Of a stretch of 64,000 nt of DNA, positions 43,012 to 52,869 are shown one piece after another (positions within the stretch are counted from its first letter, which is position 1; each line of letters opens with the position of its first letter). The stretch is from assembly GCF_003254585.1 (NCBI RefSeq), contig NZ_QJGZ01000038.1:408844-472843 (forward strand). Direction: 5' to 3'. Source of the stretch: Flavobacterium sharifuzzamanii. GTDB lineage: Bacteria > Bacteroidota > Bacteroidia > Flavobacteriales > Flavobacteriaceae. The notes beneath the pieces are model-generated. The model saw only the letters and a program-made list of their open reading frames with translations. It was not told where the DNA came from and did not search any database. A program made the translations under genes and the position numbers.

Positions 43012-43081
43012 ATAGTGAAATTGTCTTTAAAGTAAAAAATGAAGCGGTAAAACTACCATTAAAAATAATATCTACAAAAAA

Positions 43082-43774
43082 TTATATTGTTTTAACAACA
43101 TCATTCACTAATTCTAAAACAGCTGCAAATTGTTCCTCTTTATTTAAGTAAGAATTATCAATCTCTATCGCATCATCAGCAATTACCAAAGGAGAATCTT
43201 CACGGTGTGTGTCCATATAATCTCTATCCACAACATTTTTCAAAACTTCTTCATAAGAAACATTATCACCTTTTTGCTGTAGCTCATCAAAACGTCTTTG
43301 TGCACGCGTTTCAGCACTTGCAGTCATAAAGATTTTAAGTTCAGCATTAGGAAAAACTACAGTCCCAATGTCACGGCCATCCATAACAATAGCTTTATTC
43401 GTTCCCATTTCCTGCTGCTGCTCTACTAACTTGGCACGAACCTCAGAAACCGCTGCCACTTTGCTAACGAAATTAGAAACTTCAATAGTTCTAATTTGTT
43501 TCTCTACGTTTTCACCATTTAAATACATTTCCGCAAAACCTAAATCAGCATTAAATTTGAATTCAAGTTTAATATCAGCTAATGCTTCAATCAAGGCTTC
43601 TTTCTTAAAAAAATCAACTCCAATCAAATTATGCTGCATAGCAAAATACGCAACCGCACGATACATCGCTCCTGTATCTACGTAAACATATTCTAGCTTT
43701 TTTGCTAACTGTTTTGCAAGAGTACTTTTTCCAGTAGATGAAAATCCGTCGATAGCAATGGTAATTTTTTTCAA
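43082..43774 (-). CDS. cmk: Cytidylate kinase
   Basis: The 230-residue protein has the P-loop GFSSTGKSTLAKQLA (residues 10-24), the YVDTGAMYRAVAYFA motif, an Arg-rich ARVEVSNFVS-like RTIEVSNFVSKVAAV region, MDGRDIGTVVFPNAE and the LID ETRAQRRFDELQ. It phosphorylates CMP and dCMP to the diphosphates. The length is normal for bacterial cmk. It lies with porQ and lon as in other Bacteroidota, with an L,D-transpeptidase-like gene placed in between here. Confidence 0.97.
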   Translation of the reverse strand: MKKITIAIDGFSSTGKSTLAKQLAKKLEYVYVDTGAMYRAVAYFAMQHNLIGVDFFKKEALIEALADIKLEFKFNADLGFAEMYLNGENVEKQIRTIEVSNFVSKVAAVSEVRAKLVEQQQEMGTNKAIVMDGRDIGTVVFPNAELKIFMTASAETRAQRRFDELQQKGDNVSYEEVLKNVVDRDYMDTHREDSPLVIADDAIEIDNSYLNKEEQFAAVLELVNDVVKTI

Positions 43775-43816
43775 TTTTTTATTTTTAAATTTTTATTCTT
43801 TTAAAGCTTTATGTTT

Positions 43817-44422
43817 TTAATAATAAATACTCATTAAAATATCTGATTTAGAATCATCAATTAATCGTGCTATTCTTTCAAAGTATTTTTTATTAACCAT
43901 AGGACAGCCATAACTATTGCAAATGTAGCCATCTTTCTCTTCATATGGAACATCATAATAATAATGAAAAACAATATCCCGTTTGAAAGCATTATTATTT
44001 GTCTCATCTAACCCATACAATCTATAAGCCTTTCCAAACTTTCCATAATAATGATTTCCGATAGAATACCTTCCTAATGAAGTGCTTAATGAATTTGGAA
44101 CATTGCTAAAGCGAAGTTTTCCTCCTTTCCCGGTTTCAGAACCAGATCCATGCGCAACCAAACCTTTGTCTATAATTTTATTTGTTTTTAAATCATAAAC
44201 AAAAAAGCGATTCTTTCCCGAAGGAATCTTCATATCTATAAAAAAAGCAATTTTATCATTGTATTTTGGATTCTTACGAATTAGCTCTTTAATATCAGTA
44301 ACATGAGTTTCAATTCTTTTATACTCAGAAGATGATAAATCAATATTATTTTTATCGAAAATTATAAAATACCCAACCAAAATCACGAGAGCAAAAAGAC
44401 ATATGATAATTACTTTTTTCAT
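43817..44422 (-). CDS. L,D-transpeptidase catalytic domain-like protein (YkuD_2 type)
   Basis: The 201-residue protein has an N-terminal membrane anchor or signal peptide (residues 3-21, VIIICLFALVILVGYFIIF). A catalytic domain follows with the paired motifs VAHGSGS at about residues 91-97 and the Cys motif CNSYGCPMV at about residues 168-176. The Cys would be the nucleophile for 3-3 crosslinks or for anchoring proteins to peptidoglycan. It belongs to the murein L,D-transpeptidase catalytic domain group rather than classical YkuD. It lies between porQ and cmk and shares their strand. Confidence 0.85.
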   Translation of the reverse strand: MKKVIIICLFALVILVGYFIIFDKNNIDLSSSEYKRIETHVTDIKELIRKNPKYNDKIAFFIDMKIPSGKNRFFVYDLKTNKIIDKGLVAHGSGSETGKGGKLRFSNVPNSLSTSLGRYSIGNHYYGKFGKAYRLYGLDETNNNAFKRDIVFHYYYDVPYEEKDGYICNSYGCPMVNKKYFERIARLIDDSKSDILMSIYY

Positions 44423-44528
44423 TAAATGATCATTAATAGAAATATTTTCCTCTTACTTAAAAGAAAGTTTTTATTCTGTAAAAAAACTTACCGCCATAAA
44501 TAAGACCAAATAGAATAGTTTTATGTAA

Positions 44529-45548
44529 TTACTGAAAATTCAAGGTCAAACCAAAAAGACTTGTATTAGCCGCCAATGTATATCTAGAATATGAATAATT
44601 AAATTTTAACTTATTCATTCTTAAACCGAAACCTAATGAGACACCCGAAAAATTACGCTGTTCCTCCACTCGTAACTCCTCTCCTCTTCTAAAATTATAT
44701 CCTACACGAAAATTGAATGCTTTTTTAGGAAAAAGTTCCACACCAAAAGCAACGTGTCTTAAAGCGTTATTTACAAAAGAAACCTTTTCCGGACTTGTAG
44801 ATCCATCAATATTGGTTTCTCCACGATTGGGATTAGAAAAAGAGATATTCCATTGCTGAAGGTTTTCTAATGAAAGATGCCAGCGAATTGGCACATGCTC
44901 CAATTCTTGTGAAATACCAGCTACAATTTCAAACGGAAGATTTTCTTTAATTCCTGAATAAGTTGTAAACTGTGTTCCCATATTTCTAAACACAAGAGCG
45001 AAGTTCAAATCATTCATTTCATTTACATACAAGAAACCCAAGTCAACAGCGCCACCAATTGAATTATAACTTTCAAGAGACGATGTTATCAATTTAGCGG
45101 TTGCTCCTATATAAAAATCTGTGTACGGAACATTGTATGCGTATCCAAATGATAAAGCGCCTTCACTTCCTGTAAAATTAGAAGTAGCCTGTCCATTTTC
45201 GTCATAACCTTCAAAAGTGCCATAATTTACATAAGTAACTCCTGCATAAAAAGTCTGAACATGCCTATCATAGGTATATGCGTACGATGCTGTACCATAT
45301 GAGGCCTCACCGTAATAACTTCCGTAATTTAATGCCAAATGATTGTCCATGTCTGCGTTTATTAAAGCGGGGTTTGACATGGCTTGATTGACGTCTTCAT
45401 CATATATTGTAATAACATTTCCTCCTAATGCGGCCTGTCTTGGTGAAGTAGTAAGACTTAAAAATTGATAAGTGTAGCGCCCTCCAACTTGTCCGAAAGA
45501 ATACGAACAAATTAAGATTATAAAAAATAAAACAACTTTTTTAAGCAT
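44529..45548 (-). CDS. porQ: Type IX secretion system protein PorQ
   Basis: I place the start at 45548 (MLKKVVLFFIILICSYSFGQ) for a clean signal peptide; the ATG at 45563 adds five residues. The mature protein of about 320 residues is a predicted outer-membrane beta-barrel that opens GGRYTYQFLSLTTSPRQAALGGN, a PorQ signature, followed by DEDVNQAMSNPALI. PorQ works with PorU, PorV and PorZ in the attachment complex of the type IX system. Proximity to lon and cmk is seen in several Bacteroidota. A TATATTTG -7-like box lies at 45586-45593. Confidence 0.9.
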   Translation of the reverse strand: MLKKVVLFFIILICSYSFGQVGGRYTYQFLSLTTSPRQAALGGNVITIYDEDVNQAMSNPALINADMDNHLALNYGSYYGEASYGTASYAYTYDRHVQTFYAGVTYVNYGTFEGYDENGQATSNFTGSEGALSFGYAYNVPYTDFYIGATAKLITSSLESYNSIGGAVDLGFLYVNEMNDLNFALVFRNMGTQFTTYSGIKENLPFEIVAGISQELEHVPIRWHLSLENLQQWNISFSNPNRGETNIDGSTSPEKVSFVNNALRHVAFGVELFPKKAFNFRVGYNFRRGEELRVEEQRNFSGVSLGFGLRMNKLKFNYSYSRYTLAANTSLFGLTLNFQ

Positions 45549-45628
45549 TTGTTTTTGGCGCACCTATATGTGAATAACGCAACTGCAAATATAAAATTAT
45601 ATAACTCTTAAAATAATGTGAAATAAAA

Positions 45629-45669
45629 AAAATCCAAACTCCAATCATTAAAATTGGAATTTGGATTTT
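45629..45669 (-). terminator. Terminator of lon
   Basis: A 17-bp stem with one mismatch (45629-45645 and 45653-45669) and a 7-base loop lies 22 bases after the lon stop, with an A-rich plus-strand flank that gives T on the transcript. Confidence 0.8.
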
Positions 45670-45690
45670 ATATATTGTGATTTAAAATTA

Positions 45691-48144
45691 TTATTTCAAA
45701 TCTTTAGCATTTTTAACTTTTTGATCAGTCAAAGCAATTGCTAGAACTTCACTCATTTCTTTTACATAATGAAAAGAAAGACCTTCTAAATACTCCGCTT
45801 TAATTTCATCAATATCACTTTTATTTTCGTAGCAAAGAATAATTTCTTTAATTCCCGCTCTTTTGGCAGCTAAGATTTTTTCTTTGATTCCGCCAACTGG
45901 AAGTACTTTTCCTCTTAAAGTGATTTCTCCAGTCATCGCCAGACTTTTCTTCACTTTTCTCTGAGTTAAAAGAGAAACTAATGAAGTAAGCATTGCAATA
46001 CCAGCACTTGGTCCATCCTTTGGAGTTGCTCCTTCTGGAACGTGTAAATGAATGTTATATTTCTGAAACAGTTCTGTACTAATACCTAATTTCTTAGCAT
46101 TTGCTTTAATATACTCTAAAGCAATTGTAGCAGATTCTTTCATTACAGTTCCAAGATTTCCTGTAATAGTCAATGATCCTTTTCCCTCAGAAATTAAAGA
46201 TTCAATAAAAAGGATATCTCCTCCAACACTTGTCCAAGCTAAACCAGTTACAACACCAGCAACATCATTATTTTCGTATTTATCGCGCTCTAATCTTGGT
46301 ACTCCTAAAATTGCTACAACATCTTCATCTGTAACTTTTTTGTTGTATTCTTCTTCCATTGCAACAGATTTTGCTGCATTTCTAATAACTTGAGCTATTT
46401 TAGTTTCTAAGTTACGGACACCAGATTCTCTTGTGTAGCCTTCAATGATTTTTTCTAATTGCTTTTTGCCAATAGTCAAATCTTTTGCAGTTAATCCGTG
46501 AGCTTCTAATTGTTTTGGAAATAAATGTCTTTTGGCAATTTCTACTTTTTCTTCAATTGTATAACCTGACATTTTGATTACTTCCATTCTGTCACGCAAA
46601 GCAGGCTGAATAGCCGCCATATTATTAGAAGTTGCAATAAACATCACTTTAGACAAATCATATCCCATTTCTAGGAAATTATCGTAGAAAGCATTGTTTT
46701 GCTCTGGATCTAAAACCTCTAATAAAGCAGAAGATGGATCACCACTATTTCCGTTTGATAGTTTATCAATCTCGTCTAAAATAAATACAGGATTTGATGT
46801 TCCTGCTTTTTTCAAGCTCTGAATAATACGTCCTGGCATTGCTCCGATATAGGTCTTTCTATGACCGCGAATTTCTGCTTCATCTCGTAAACCTCCTAAA
46901 GAAATACGAACATATTCACGACCTAAAGCTTCTGCTACAGAACGACCAATAGAAGTTTTACCAACTCCTGGAGGCCCTGTCAAGCATATAATTGGCGATT
47001 TCATGTCATTTCGCAATTTTAAAACTGCCAAATGCTCAATCATTCTCTTCTTTACTTCGTCAAGACCGAAATGATCTTTATCTAATATCTTCTGAGCATG
47101 TTTCAAATCGAATTTATCTTTAGAATATTCGCCCCAAGGCAATTCTAAAAACAACTCTAAATAATTACGTTGAATTCCGAAATCAGGAGATTGCGGATTC
47201 ATACGACGCATTTTAGACAATTCCTTTTCGAAATGTTTCTGCGTTTTCTCATCCCATTTTTTAGTTTTCGCCTTCTGCCCCATTTCGTCCATTTCCTCTT
47301 CCTGAGAAACACCGCCCAATTCTTCTTGAATGGTTTTCATTTGCTGGTGAAGGAAATATTCTCTTTGCTGCTGATCTAAATCAAAACGAACTTTTGATTG
47401 AATGTCATTCTTCAATTCTAATTTTTGAAGTTCAACATTCATATAACGTAAAGTCTCTAAAGCGCGCTCTTTTAATCCATTTATCGATAAAAGACCTTGT
47501 TTTTCTTTTACTGATAAATTCATGTTAGAAGATACGAAATTGATTAAAAATGATTGGCTTTCAATGTTTTTAATCGCAAAAGTAGCTTCCGAAGGAATAT
47601 TTGGACTTTCTTTAATAATTTGAATCGCTAATTCTTTTACAGAATCTAAAATGGCTGTAAATTCAGTATCATTTTCGTCTGGACGCTCTTCAGCAACTTC
47701 TTTGATTGTTGCTGTCATATATGGTTCTTCAGCAACAACTTCGTCAATTTCAAAGCGTTTTTTACCCTGAAGAATAACCGTAACATTTCCATCAGGCATT
47801 TTAAGCACACGTAAAATACGCGCTACAGTTCCTACTTTATGAATATCATCTTTTGACGGATCTTCGTCTTCTTCATTAATTTGAGATACAACACCTATGA
47901 TTTTTCCACCAGCATTTGCATCATTAATCAATTTAATAGATTTATCTCTTCCAGCAGAAATCGGAATAACAACTCCCGGAAACAATACAGTATTACGTAA
48001 AGGTAGAATTGGAAGCGAAACAGGAAGTTCCTCATTATTCATTTCCTCCTCGTCTTCTGGCGTCAATAATGGAATTAATTCTGCCTCTGAGTCAAATTCT
48101 TGAAGTGACAGATTGTCAATAGTAAGTATTTTATGGTTTGACAT
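45691..48144 (-). CDS. lon: ATP-dependent protease Lon
   Basis: The 817-residue protein has the LonN substrate domain ([19 protein letters not shown], residues 44-62) and a helical linker. The AAA+ module carries the Walker A motif GPPGVGKTS and the sensor/Walker B region [11 protein letters not shown]. The protease domain holds the catalytic Ser in [10 protein letters not shown] and Lys in KILAAKRAG. It degrades misfolded and regulatory proteins in the cytoplasm. It is slightly longer than E. coli Lon (784), mainly at the N-terminus. It lies upstream of porQ on the same strand but has its own terminator. Confidence 0.97.
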   Translation of the reverse strand: MSNHKILTIDNLSLQEFDSEAELIPLLTPEDEEEMNNEELPVSLPILPLRNTVLFPGVVIPISAGRDKSIKLINDANAGGKIIGVVSQINEEDEDPSKDDIHKVGTVARILRVLKMPDGNVTVILQGKKRFEIDEVVAEEPYMTATIKEVAEERPDENDTEFTAILDSVKELAIQIIKESPNIPSEATFAIKNIESQSFLINFVSSNMNLSVKEKQGLLSINGLKERALETLRYMNVELQKLELKNDIQSKVRFDLDQQQREYFLHQQMKTIQEELGGVSQEEEMDEMGQKAKTKKWDEKTQKHFEKELSKMRRMNPQSPDFGIQRNYLELFLELPWGEYSKDKFDLKHAQKILDKDHFGLDEVKKRMIEHLAVLKLRNDMKSPIICLTGPPGVGKTSIGRSVAEALGREYVRISLGGLRDEAEIRGHRKTYIGAMPGRIIQSLKKAGTSNPVFILDEIDKLSNGNSGDPSSALLEVLDPEQNNAFYDNFLEMGYDLSKVMFIATSNNMAAIQPALRDRMEVIKMSGYTIEEKVEIAKRHLFPKQLEAHGLTAKDLTIGKKQLEKIIEGYTRESGVRNLETKIAQVIRNAAKSVAMEEEYNKKVTDEDVVAILGVPRLERDKYENNDVAGVVTGLAWTSVGGDILFIESLISEGKGSLTITGNLGTVMKESATIALEYIKANAKKLGISTELFQKYNIHLHVPEGATPKDGPSAGIAMLTSLVSLLTQRKVKKSLAMTGEITLRGKVLPVGGIKEKILAAKRAGIKEIILCYENKSDIDEIKAEYLEGLSFHYVKEMSEVLAIALTDQKVKNAKDLK

Positions 48145-48418
48145 AATAAAATATAAGTCGTTTTGTCATTAAAATTGTTATGCTACCTGTAAAAGGAGTA
48201 TTCCTTATTGAAGTTTTTACTGAAAACGAGTTTCGTCTTTCAATTACAAGATAGGGCATAAAAATAGACAATCATTATGCCAAAAGCAAAAGAAGTCAGT
48301 TCTAAAAATTATATTTTCACTTTCGGTCTAATGAAATTGAAAAAAAATAAAATTAATTTTATAAAAGTGTAACAAACAAAAAAAAGTAAAGTCATTAATA
48401 AAAACCAAAAGCCACTAC

Positions 48419-48973
48419 TTGAATATAAACAACCAAAATATCGAAGAACTGATTGCGCTTTGTAAAAACAATAATCAGAAAGCGCAATTTGAAATATACA
48501 ATCGCTATTGTAAAGCGATGTATAATGTGGCTTTTCGTATTGTAAAAGACGAACATTTTGCACAAGACGTCATGCAGGAAGGTTTCTTAAAAGCTTTTAC
48601 AAAAATCAATGACTATAAACAAGAAGTGGCTTTTGGAGCATGGTTAAAAAGAATAATCATCAATTATAGCATCGATTTTTACAAGAAAAACAACTCTTTT
48701 CACGTAGAAGATTTAACGAAACAGCTTTATAAAATTGAAGAAAACGACGGAATTATTTCTGAAAACATTGACTTAAACTCTTTAAAAGTAAAACAAGTTT
48801 TAGATACTATTCTGCAGCTGAAAGACAATTACAGAATGGTACTGACGCTTTTTTATATAGAAGGTTATGATCAAGAAGAAATCTGCGAAATTTTAAACAT
48901 CACATACGCAAATTGCAGAACAACTTTGAGCAGAGCCAAGGATAGTTTGAGAAAAAAATTGGAAGAGATATAA
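48419..48973 (+). CDS. RNA polymerase sigma factor, ECF subfamily, TTG start
   Basis: The 184-residue protein has region 2 (DEHFAQDVMQEGFLKAFTKI, about residues 44-63, then FGAWLKRIIINYSID) and region 4 (GYDQEEICEILNITYANCRTTLSRAKDSLRKKL). No in-frame ATG or GTG precedes this position: an in-frame stop lies about 51 bases upstream, so TTG at 48419 is the most probable start, giving the N-terminus expected for the family (IEELIALCKNNNQKAQFEIYN). The next ATG would remove part of region 2. It heads a four-gene operon with the anti-sigma-like gene 14 bases downstream. Confidence 0.88.
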   Translation: MNINNQNIEELIALCKNNNQKAQFEIYNRYCKAMYNVAFRIVKDEHFAQDVMQEGFLKAFTKINDYKQEVAFGAWLKRIIINYSIDFYKKNNSFHVEDLTKQLYKIEENDGIISENIDLNSLKVKQVLDTILQLKDNYRMVLTLFYIEGYDQEEICEILNITYANCRTTLSRAKDSLRKKLEEI

Positions 48974-48987
48974 AATGAATTGGAATT

Positions 48988-49521
48988 ATGAAAAATGAAA
49001 AAGACAACTTAGACGAATTATTCAACAGATTTGAAAATCAATGGGATATTCAGGAGTTAAATCCAGATCATCAGATGGATTTTCTTCAAAAACTAAACAA
49101 AAAAGAGCCTAAAAAAAGATATTGGTACGTGACAGCTATTGCCGCTTCCATTGTATTGATGCTTGGAGTCTCTCTTTTTTATAAAAATGAAAAACCAAAA
49201 GAATTCAAATTTGCTTCTAAGGAAACTAAACGTACCGATTCTATTTTCAATATTCTAATTGATAACGAACTGGTTAAGTTGAAAGAGAAAAATTCGCCAG
49301 AAAATCAGCAGATTATTAATGATGCAATGAAGCAGATGAAAACTTTCGATGCTGATTATCAAAAAATCATAAACGAATTGCAGAAAAATGGCGAGAATAA
49401 ACAGATTATTTATGCAATGATAAGTAATCTACAAACACGTATTTCTTTTTTACAAACCGTTTTAAAAAGAATTGAAGACAACGAAAAACTAAAAAACACC
49501 TCTAATGAAAAAACACTATAA
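48988..49521 (+). CDS. Membrane-anchored anti-sigma-like protein
   Basis: The 177-residue protein has a cytoplasmic N-terminus (DELFNRFENQWDIQELNPDHQMDFLQKLN), one membrane helix at about residues 46-63 (VTAIAASIVLMLGVSLFY), and a helical periplasmic part. Its position after the sigma gene and this topology suggest an anti-sigma factor, though no recognised anti-sigma domain such as a zinc motif is visible. It overlaps the next gene by 17 bases, which implies translational coupling. Confidence 0.78.
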   Translation: MKNEKDNLDELFNRFENQWDIQELNPDHQMDFLQKLNKKEPKKRYWYVTAIAASIVLMLGVSLFYKNEKPKEFKFASKETKRTDSIFNILIDNELVKLKEKNSPENQQIINDAMKQMKTFDADYQKIINELQKNGENKQIIYAMISNLQTRISFLQTVLKRIEDNEKLKNTSNEKTL

Positions 49522-50563
49522 TTTACTCATCTTACTTCTTTTGATTCCTTTTTTAGGATTTTCAAACGATGACTCTTTTATAACAAAACAAAAAAACATT
49601 AAAAAAACGTATATCGTGAACTCAAACGCAGGAATCGATGTTGATAACAAATACGGAAGCATTACTGTAACGACTTGGGACGAAGATAAAATTGATCTTG
49701 ACATTACCATAAAAGTAAATGGACCAAACGAAAATTGGGTTAATGAACGTTTAAACAGCATTGATGTGGATATCACAGCTCTTAAAAACATGGTTACTGC
49801 TGTAACATCGTTAGGAAGTTCTAATGTTAAAAGTAAAGGAAGTAATAACAGTTTTGAAATCAACTATATTATTAAAATTCCTAAAAATGGGACAATTAAA
49901 CTTGCCAATAAATATGGAAATATTTCGATTCCAAATGCAGAATCTTCTACAGATATTGAATGCAAATATGGAAAAGTTGTGTTGGGAAAATTAAACGGGT
50001 CTAGTAATCAGATTTCCATTCAATATTGCCAAAATTCAAGTATAGAGTATATAAAAGCAGGAAATATTGATGCTAGATATTCAAATCTTAAAATTAATGA
50101 TTCTGGAAACCTAAATATTAATGCAAACTATACAGATATCAATCTAAATGACGGTCAAAACATTAAAGCTGATTGTAGTTATGGCACATTTAAATTTCAA
50201 AAAATCAATTCTTTAAGCGGTTCAGGAAATTATTTAACTTTTATTATTGGAGAAATGTCAAGTAACTTTAGTTACGATACGAATTACAGTAAAATAAGTA
50301 TTGGAACAGTGACTGAAAAAGCTGGAAATATTAGTATAAACTCAGGATATACAGACATTACAATTGGTTACGTCCCAAACTACGCTTTTGACTTTGACAT
50401 TTCGGCGAGATATTCGAATATCAAACATGATAGTTCTCTAGAAGTTTCAGTTTCTGAAGTCAAAAGTAATAGCAAAAGAATTGCGGGCTTTTACAAGAAA
50501 AAAGGCCAAAACAAAATCAATATCAATTCAAACTACGGAAATATTTCACTGACAAAAAAATAA
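49505..50563 (+). CDS. DUF4097-like beta-solenoid protein
   Basis: The 352-residue protein has a signal peptide (residues 1-19, LLILLLLIPFLGFS). Repeated strand segments then show the pattern KYGxIxIxxxxxD, for example NKYGSITVTTWDEDKI, NKYGNISIPNAESS and NSGYTDITIGYV. These regular repeats of about 20 residues suggest a beta-solenoid, as in the putative adhesin family DUF4097. The protein would face the periplasm or cell surface. It overlaps the anti-sigma-like gene by 17 bases and precedes a GIN-domain gene with a similar fold. Confidence 0.8.
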   Translation: MKKHYNLLILLLLIPFLGFSNDDSFITKQKNIKKTYIVNSNAGIDVDNKYGSITVTTWDEDKIDLDITIKVNGPNENWVNERLNSIDVDITALKNMVTAVTSLGSSNVKSKGSNNSFEINYIIKIPKNGTIKLANKYGNISIPNAESSTDIECKYGKVVLGKLNGSSNQISIQYCQNSSIEYIKAGNIDARYSNLKINDSGNLNINANYTDINLNDGQNIKADCSYGTFKFQKINSLSGSGNYLTFIIGEMSSNFSYDTNYSKISIGTVTEKAGNISINSGYTDITIGYVPNYAFDFDISARYSNIKHDSSLEVSVSEVKSNSKRIAGFYKKKGQNKININSNYGNISLTKK

Positions 50564-50582
50564 TCATCTAAAAATCAAAACA

Positions 50583-51302
50583 ATGAAAAAATCAATTTTA
50601 CTATTAGCATTAACTGCGTTTTTTACAAATAGTGTAGTAAATGCGCAAAACAAAGTACAAGGTAACGGAAAGATAGTTACTGAAACAAGATCTACTGGAG
50701 ATTACGACGGTATTAAAATAGCAGGTTCTTTTGATGTGGACTTAGTGTCTGGAAAAGAGGGAAAAATCACCCTTAAAGGAGAAGAAAATTTACTAGCTGT
50801 GATCAAAGTTGAAGTTGAAGATAATTCGCTAAAAATTTATGTAGAAAAAGGAACTCAAATACGTACAAGTAATGGTAAAATTCAGGTTACCGTTCCATTT
50901 GAGAAAATTTCAGAATTAAGTTTAGCTGGTTCAGGAGACATACAGTCAAAAGACGTAATTAAAAATGATAACCTTGCAGTAAAATTATCTGGTTCAGGAA
51001 ATTTTAATCTGCCAGTTGACACAAATAATTTAGAGTTACACGTAAGCGGATCTGGAAATATTAATTTAAAAGGAACTGCAGATAAACTTACAACCAAACT
51101 TTCTGGTTCTGGTGACATTGATGCTTCAAGCTTAAAATCTAAAGTTGTAGAAGCAAATGTTTCTGGATCGGGAAATAGCAAAGTAACTTGTGCCGAAAGC
51201 ATAACTGCAAGAGTTGCTGGTTCGGGGAATATAAAATATATAGGAAATCCTGAGAAAAGAGATGTAAAAGTTTCTGGATCTGGAACTATTACAAAAGGTT
51301 AA
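50583..51302 (+). CDS. Head GIN domain (DUF2807) secreted protein
   Basis: The 239-residue protein has a signal peptide (residues 1-21, ending VVNAQ) and a head GIN domain. The opening NGKIVTETRSTGDYDGIKIAGSFDV fits, followed by six SGSG or AGSG turns (LAGSGDIQS, LSGSGNFNL, VSGSGNINL, LSGSGDIDA, VSGSGNSKV, VAGSGNIKY) and VSGSGTITKG at the end. The regular turns mark a right-handed beta-solenoid. The function is unknown, possibly adhesion or envelope structure. It closes the ECF operon and a hairpin follows. Confidence 0.88.
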   Translation: MKKSILLLALTAFFTNSVVNAQNKVQGNGKIVTETRSTGDYDGIKIAGSFDVDLVSGKEGKITLKGEENLLAVIKVEVEDNSLKIYVEKGTQIRTSNGKIQVTVPFEKISELSLAGSGDIQSKDVIKNDNLAVKLSGSGNFNLPVDTNNLELHVSGSGNINLKGTADKLTTKLSGSGDIDASSLKSKVVEANVSGSGNSKVTCAESITARVAGSGNIKYIGNPEKRDVKVSGSGTITKG

Positions 51303-51312
51303 TTTTCTAAAA

Positions 51313-51370
51313 AATATCACGAATTACAAAAGAAATCATCAATCAAACAATCCTTGCAATTCGTGATATT
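51313..51370 (+). terminator. Long-loop stem after the GIN-domain gene
   Basis: A 13-bp perfect stem (AATATCACGAATT with its complement, 51313-51325 and 51358-51370) encloses a 32-base loop. It is a possible terminator or structured 3' end, without a strong T tail. Confidence 0.55.
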
Positions 51371-51381
51371 ATTTATTACAG

Positions 51382-51410
51382 AAGACGTTTCAATTAATTT
51401 GAAACGTCTT
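51382..51410 (+). terminator. Terminator of the second ECF operon, inside the convergent gene
   Basis: A 12-bp perfect stem (51382-51393 and 51399-51410) with a 5-base loop is followed by T on the plus strand. It overlaps the last codons and stop of the minus-strand MFS gene. Confidence 0.75.
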
Positions 51411-52719
51411 TTTTATGTACTCTTCTTAAAAGGAAAATTGAAGTTACAAAGAATATCGCCAGAATCACAATCGCCGCACGCGGACTTCCTGTAATCTGGT
51501 CAATAATTCCGTAAACACACATTCCGATTACGATTCCAATCTTTTCTGCTACATCATAAAAACTAAAGAATGATGCAGTATCTTCTGTTTCTGGCAATAG
51601 TTTTGAATATGTAGATCGTGATAAAGCTTGAATTCCTCCCATTACAAATCCTGCTACTGTGGCCATTACATAAAAATGCATTGGTAAGATTATAAAATAA
51701 GCCAAAGCACAAAATACTGCCCAAATTGCATTTATAAAAATCAAAGTTGGAACGTTACCAAATTTTTCAGATGCTCTTGAAGTTAAAACTGCACCCACAA
51801 CAGCTACTAATTGAATAATTAAAATACAAATGATTAAACCAATTGTGCTTTGCTCTTTAGTTTCCCATTGAATTTCCTGAGCTCCAAAATAAGTTGCCAC
51901 AAGCATTACAGTCTGAACAGCCATACTAGAAACAAAAAAACCTCCTAAATAACGTCGCAAAGGGATATTATTCTGTAATAAACCCCAAACCTTTTTTAGT
52001 TCTTTAAATCCATTAAATATTACAGATTTTGTTAGCTTCTGCCCTGTTTCTTTGCTTCCTTTTGGCAAATAGTAATACGTATATTGACTGAATAAAATCC
52101 ACCAAACTCCAACCATTACAAAAGAATAACGCATTGCTTTCATAGCTGCTTCTCCATCAGTTCCTGATATTCCAAAGATTTTTGGCTTCATTATCATTCC
52201 TAAGTTGATGATTAACAAAATAACACTTCCTATATATCCTAAAGAATATCCTTTAGCACTAATTCTATCTTGCTGTTCTTCAAAAGCAATATCAGGTAAA
52301 TAAGAATTATAGAAAACTAAACTTCCCCAGTATCCTAATAATCCAAGGAAATAAAATGCTAATCCGACATATATATTCTCAAGATTAAACCAATATAAAC
52401 CCATACATGACAAAGCTCCCATGTAACAGAAAAATTTCATGAAGGATTTTTTATTACCTACATAATCTGCAATTCCAGATAACAAAGGAGAAATGAATGA
52501 AACAACCAAAAAGGCAGCCGCTGTGATAAAACTAATTAATGCCGAATTTTTTAGATGAAGACCGAAAACATCTATATAATGATCACGATCGCTGAATAAA
52601 GCTTCATAAAAAATTGGAAATACTGCCGAAGCGATTGTAAGTGTGTAAACTGAATTTGCCCAATCATAAAATGCCCAAGCATTTAAAAGCTTCTTATCTC
52701 CTTTTTGTAGGTTTTTCAT
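51394..52719 (-). CDS. MFS transporter, UMF1/Atg22-like
   Basis: The 441-residue protein has 11-12 helices and the UMF1 signature at its N-terminus (LLNAWAFYDWANSVYTLTIASAVFPIFYEALF). Other marks are PLLSGIADYVGNKKSFMKFFCYMGALSC and the later GFVMGGIQALSRSTYSKLLPE. The family contains yeast Atg22, an amino-acid effluxer of the vacuole; in bacteria the substrate is unknown. The 3' end contains the hairpin terminator of the convergent operon. It stands alone. Confidence 0.88.
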   Translation of the reverse strand: MKNLQKGDKKLLNAWAFYDWANSVYTLTIASAVFPIFYEALFSDRDHYIDVFGLHLKNSALISFITAAAFLVVSFISPLLSGIADYVGNKKSFMKFFCYMGALSCMGLYWFNLENIYVGLAFYFLGLLGYWGSLVFYNSYLPDIAFEEQQDRISAKGYSLGYIGSVILLIINLGMIMKPKIFGISGTDGEAAMKAMRYSFVMVGVWWILFSQYTYYYLPKGSKETGQKLTKSVIFNGFKELKKVWGLLQNNIPLRRYLGGFFVSSMAVQTVMLVATYFGAQEIQWETKEQSTIGLIICILIIQLVAVVGAVLTSRASEKFGNVPTLIFINAIWAVFCALAYFIILPMHFYVMATVAGFVMGGIQALSRSTYSKLLPETEDTASFFSFYDVAEKIGIVIGMCVYGIIDQITGSPRAAIVILAIFFVTSIFLLRRVHKKDVSN

Positions 52720-52825
52720 AGAAATGGTTTTGTTAATAGGCTACGAATTTATCCATTTTTTACGATAAACAAATAGAATTTATTCAAATCGTACATTATT
52801 AAATTATGAAGTGTACTAAAACAAA

Positions 52826-52851
52826 AAAAGCTACTCCAAAGAATAGCTTTT
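52826..52851 (-). terminator. Terminator of the M48 gene
   Basis: A stem of 8 bp, extended by 2 bp after one mismatch, lies 19 bases after the stop of the M48 gene with an A run on the plus strand, giving T on the transcript. Confidence 0.7.
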
Positions 52852-52869
52852 AAATATATTTTTTATGTA

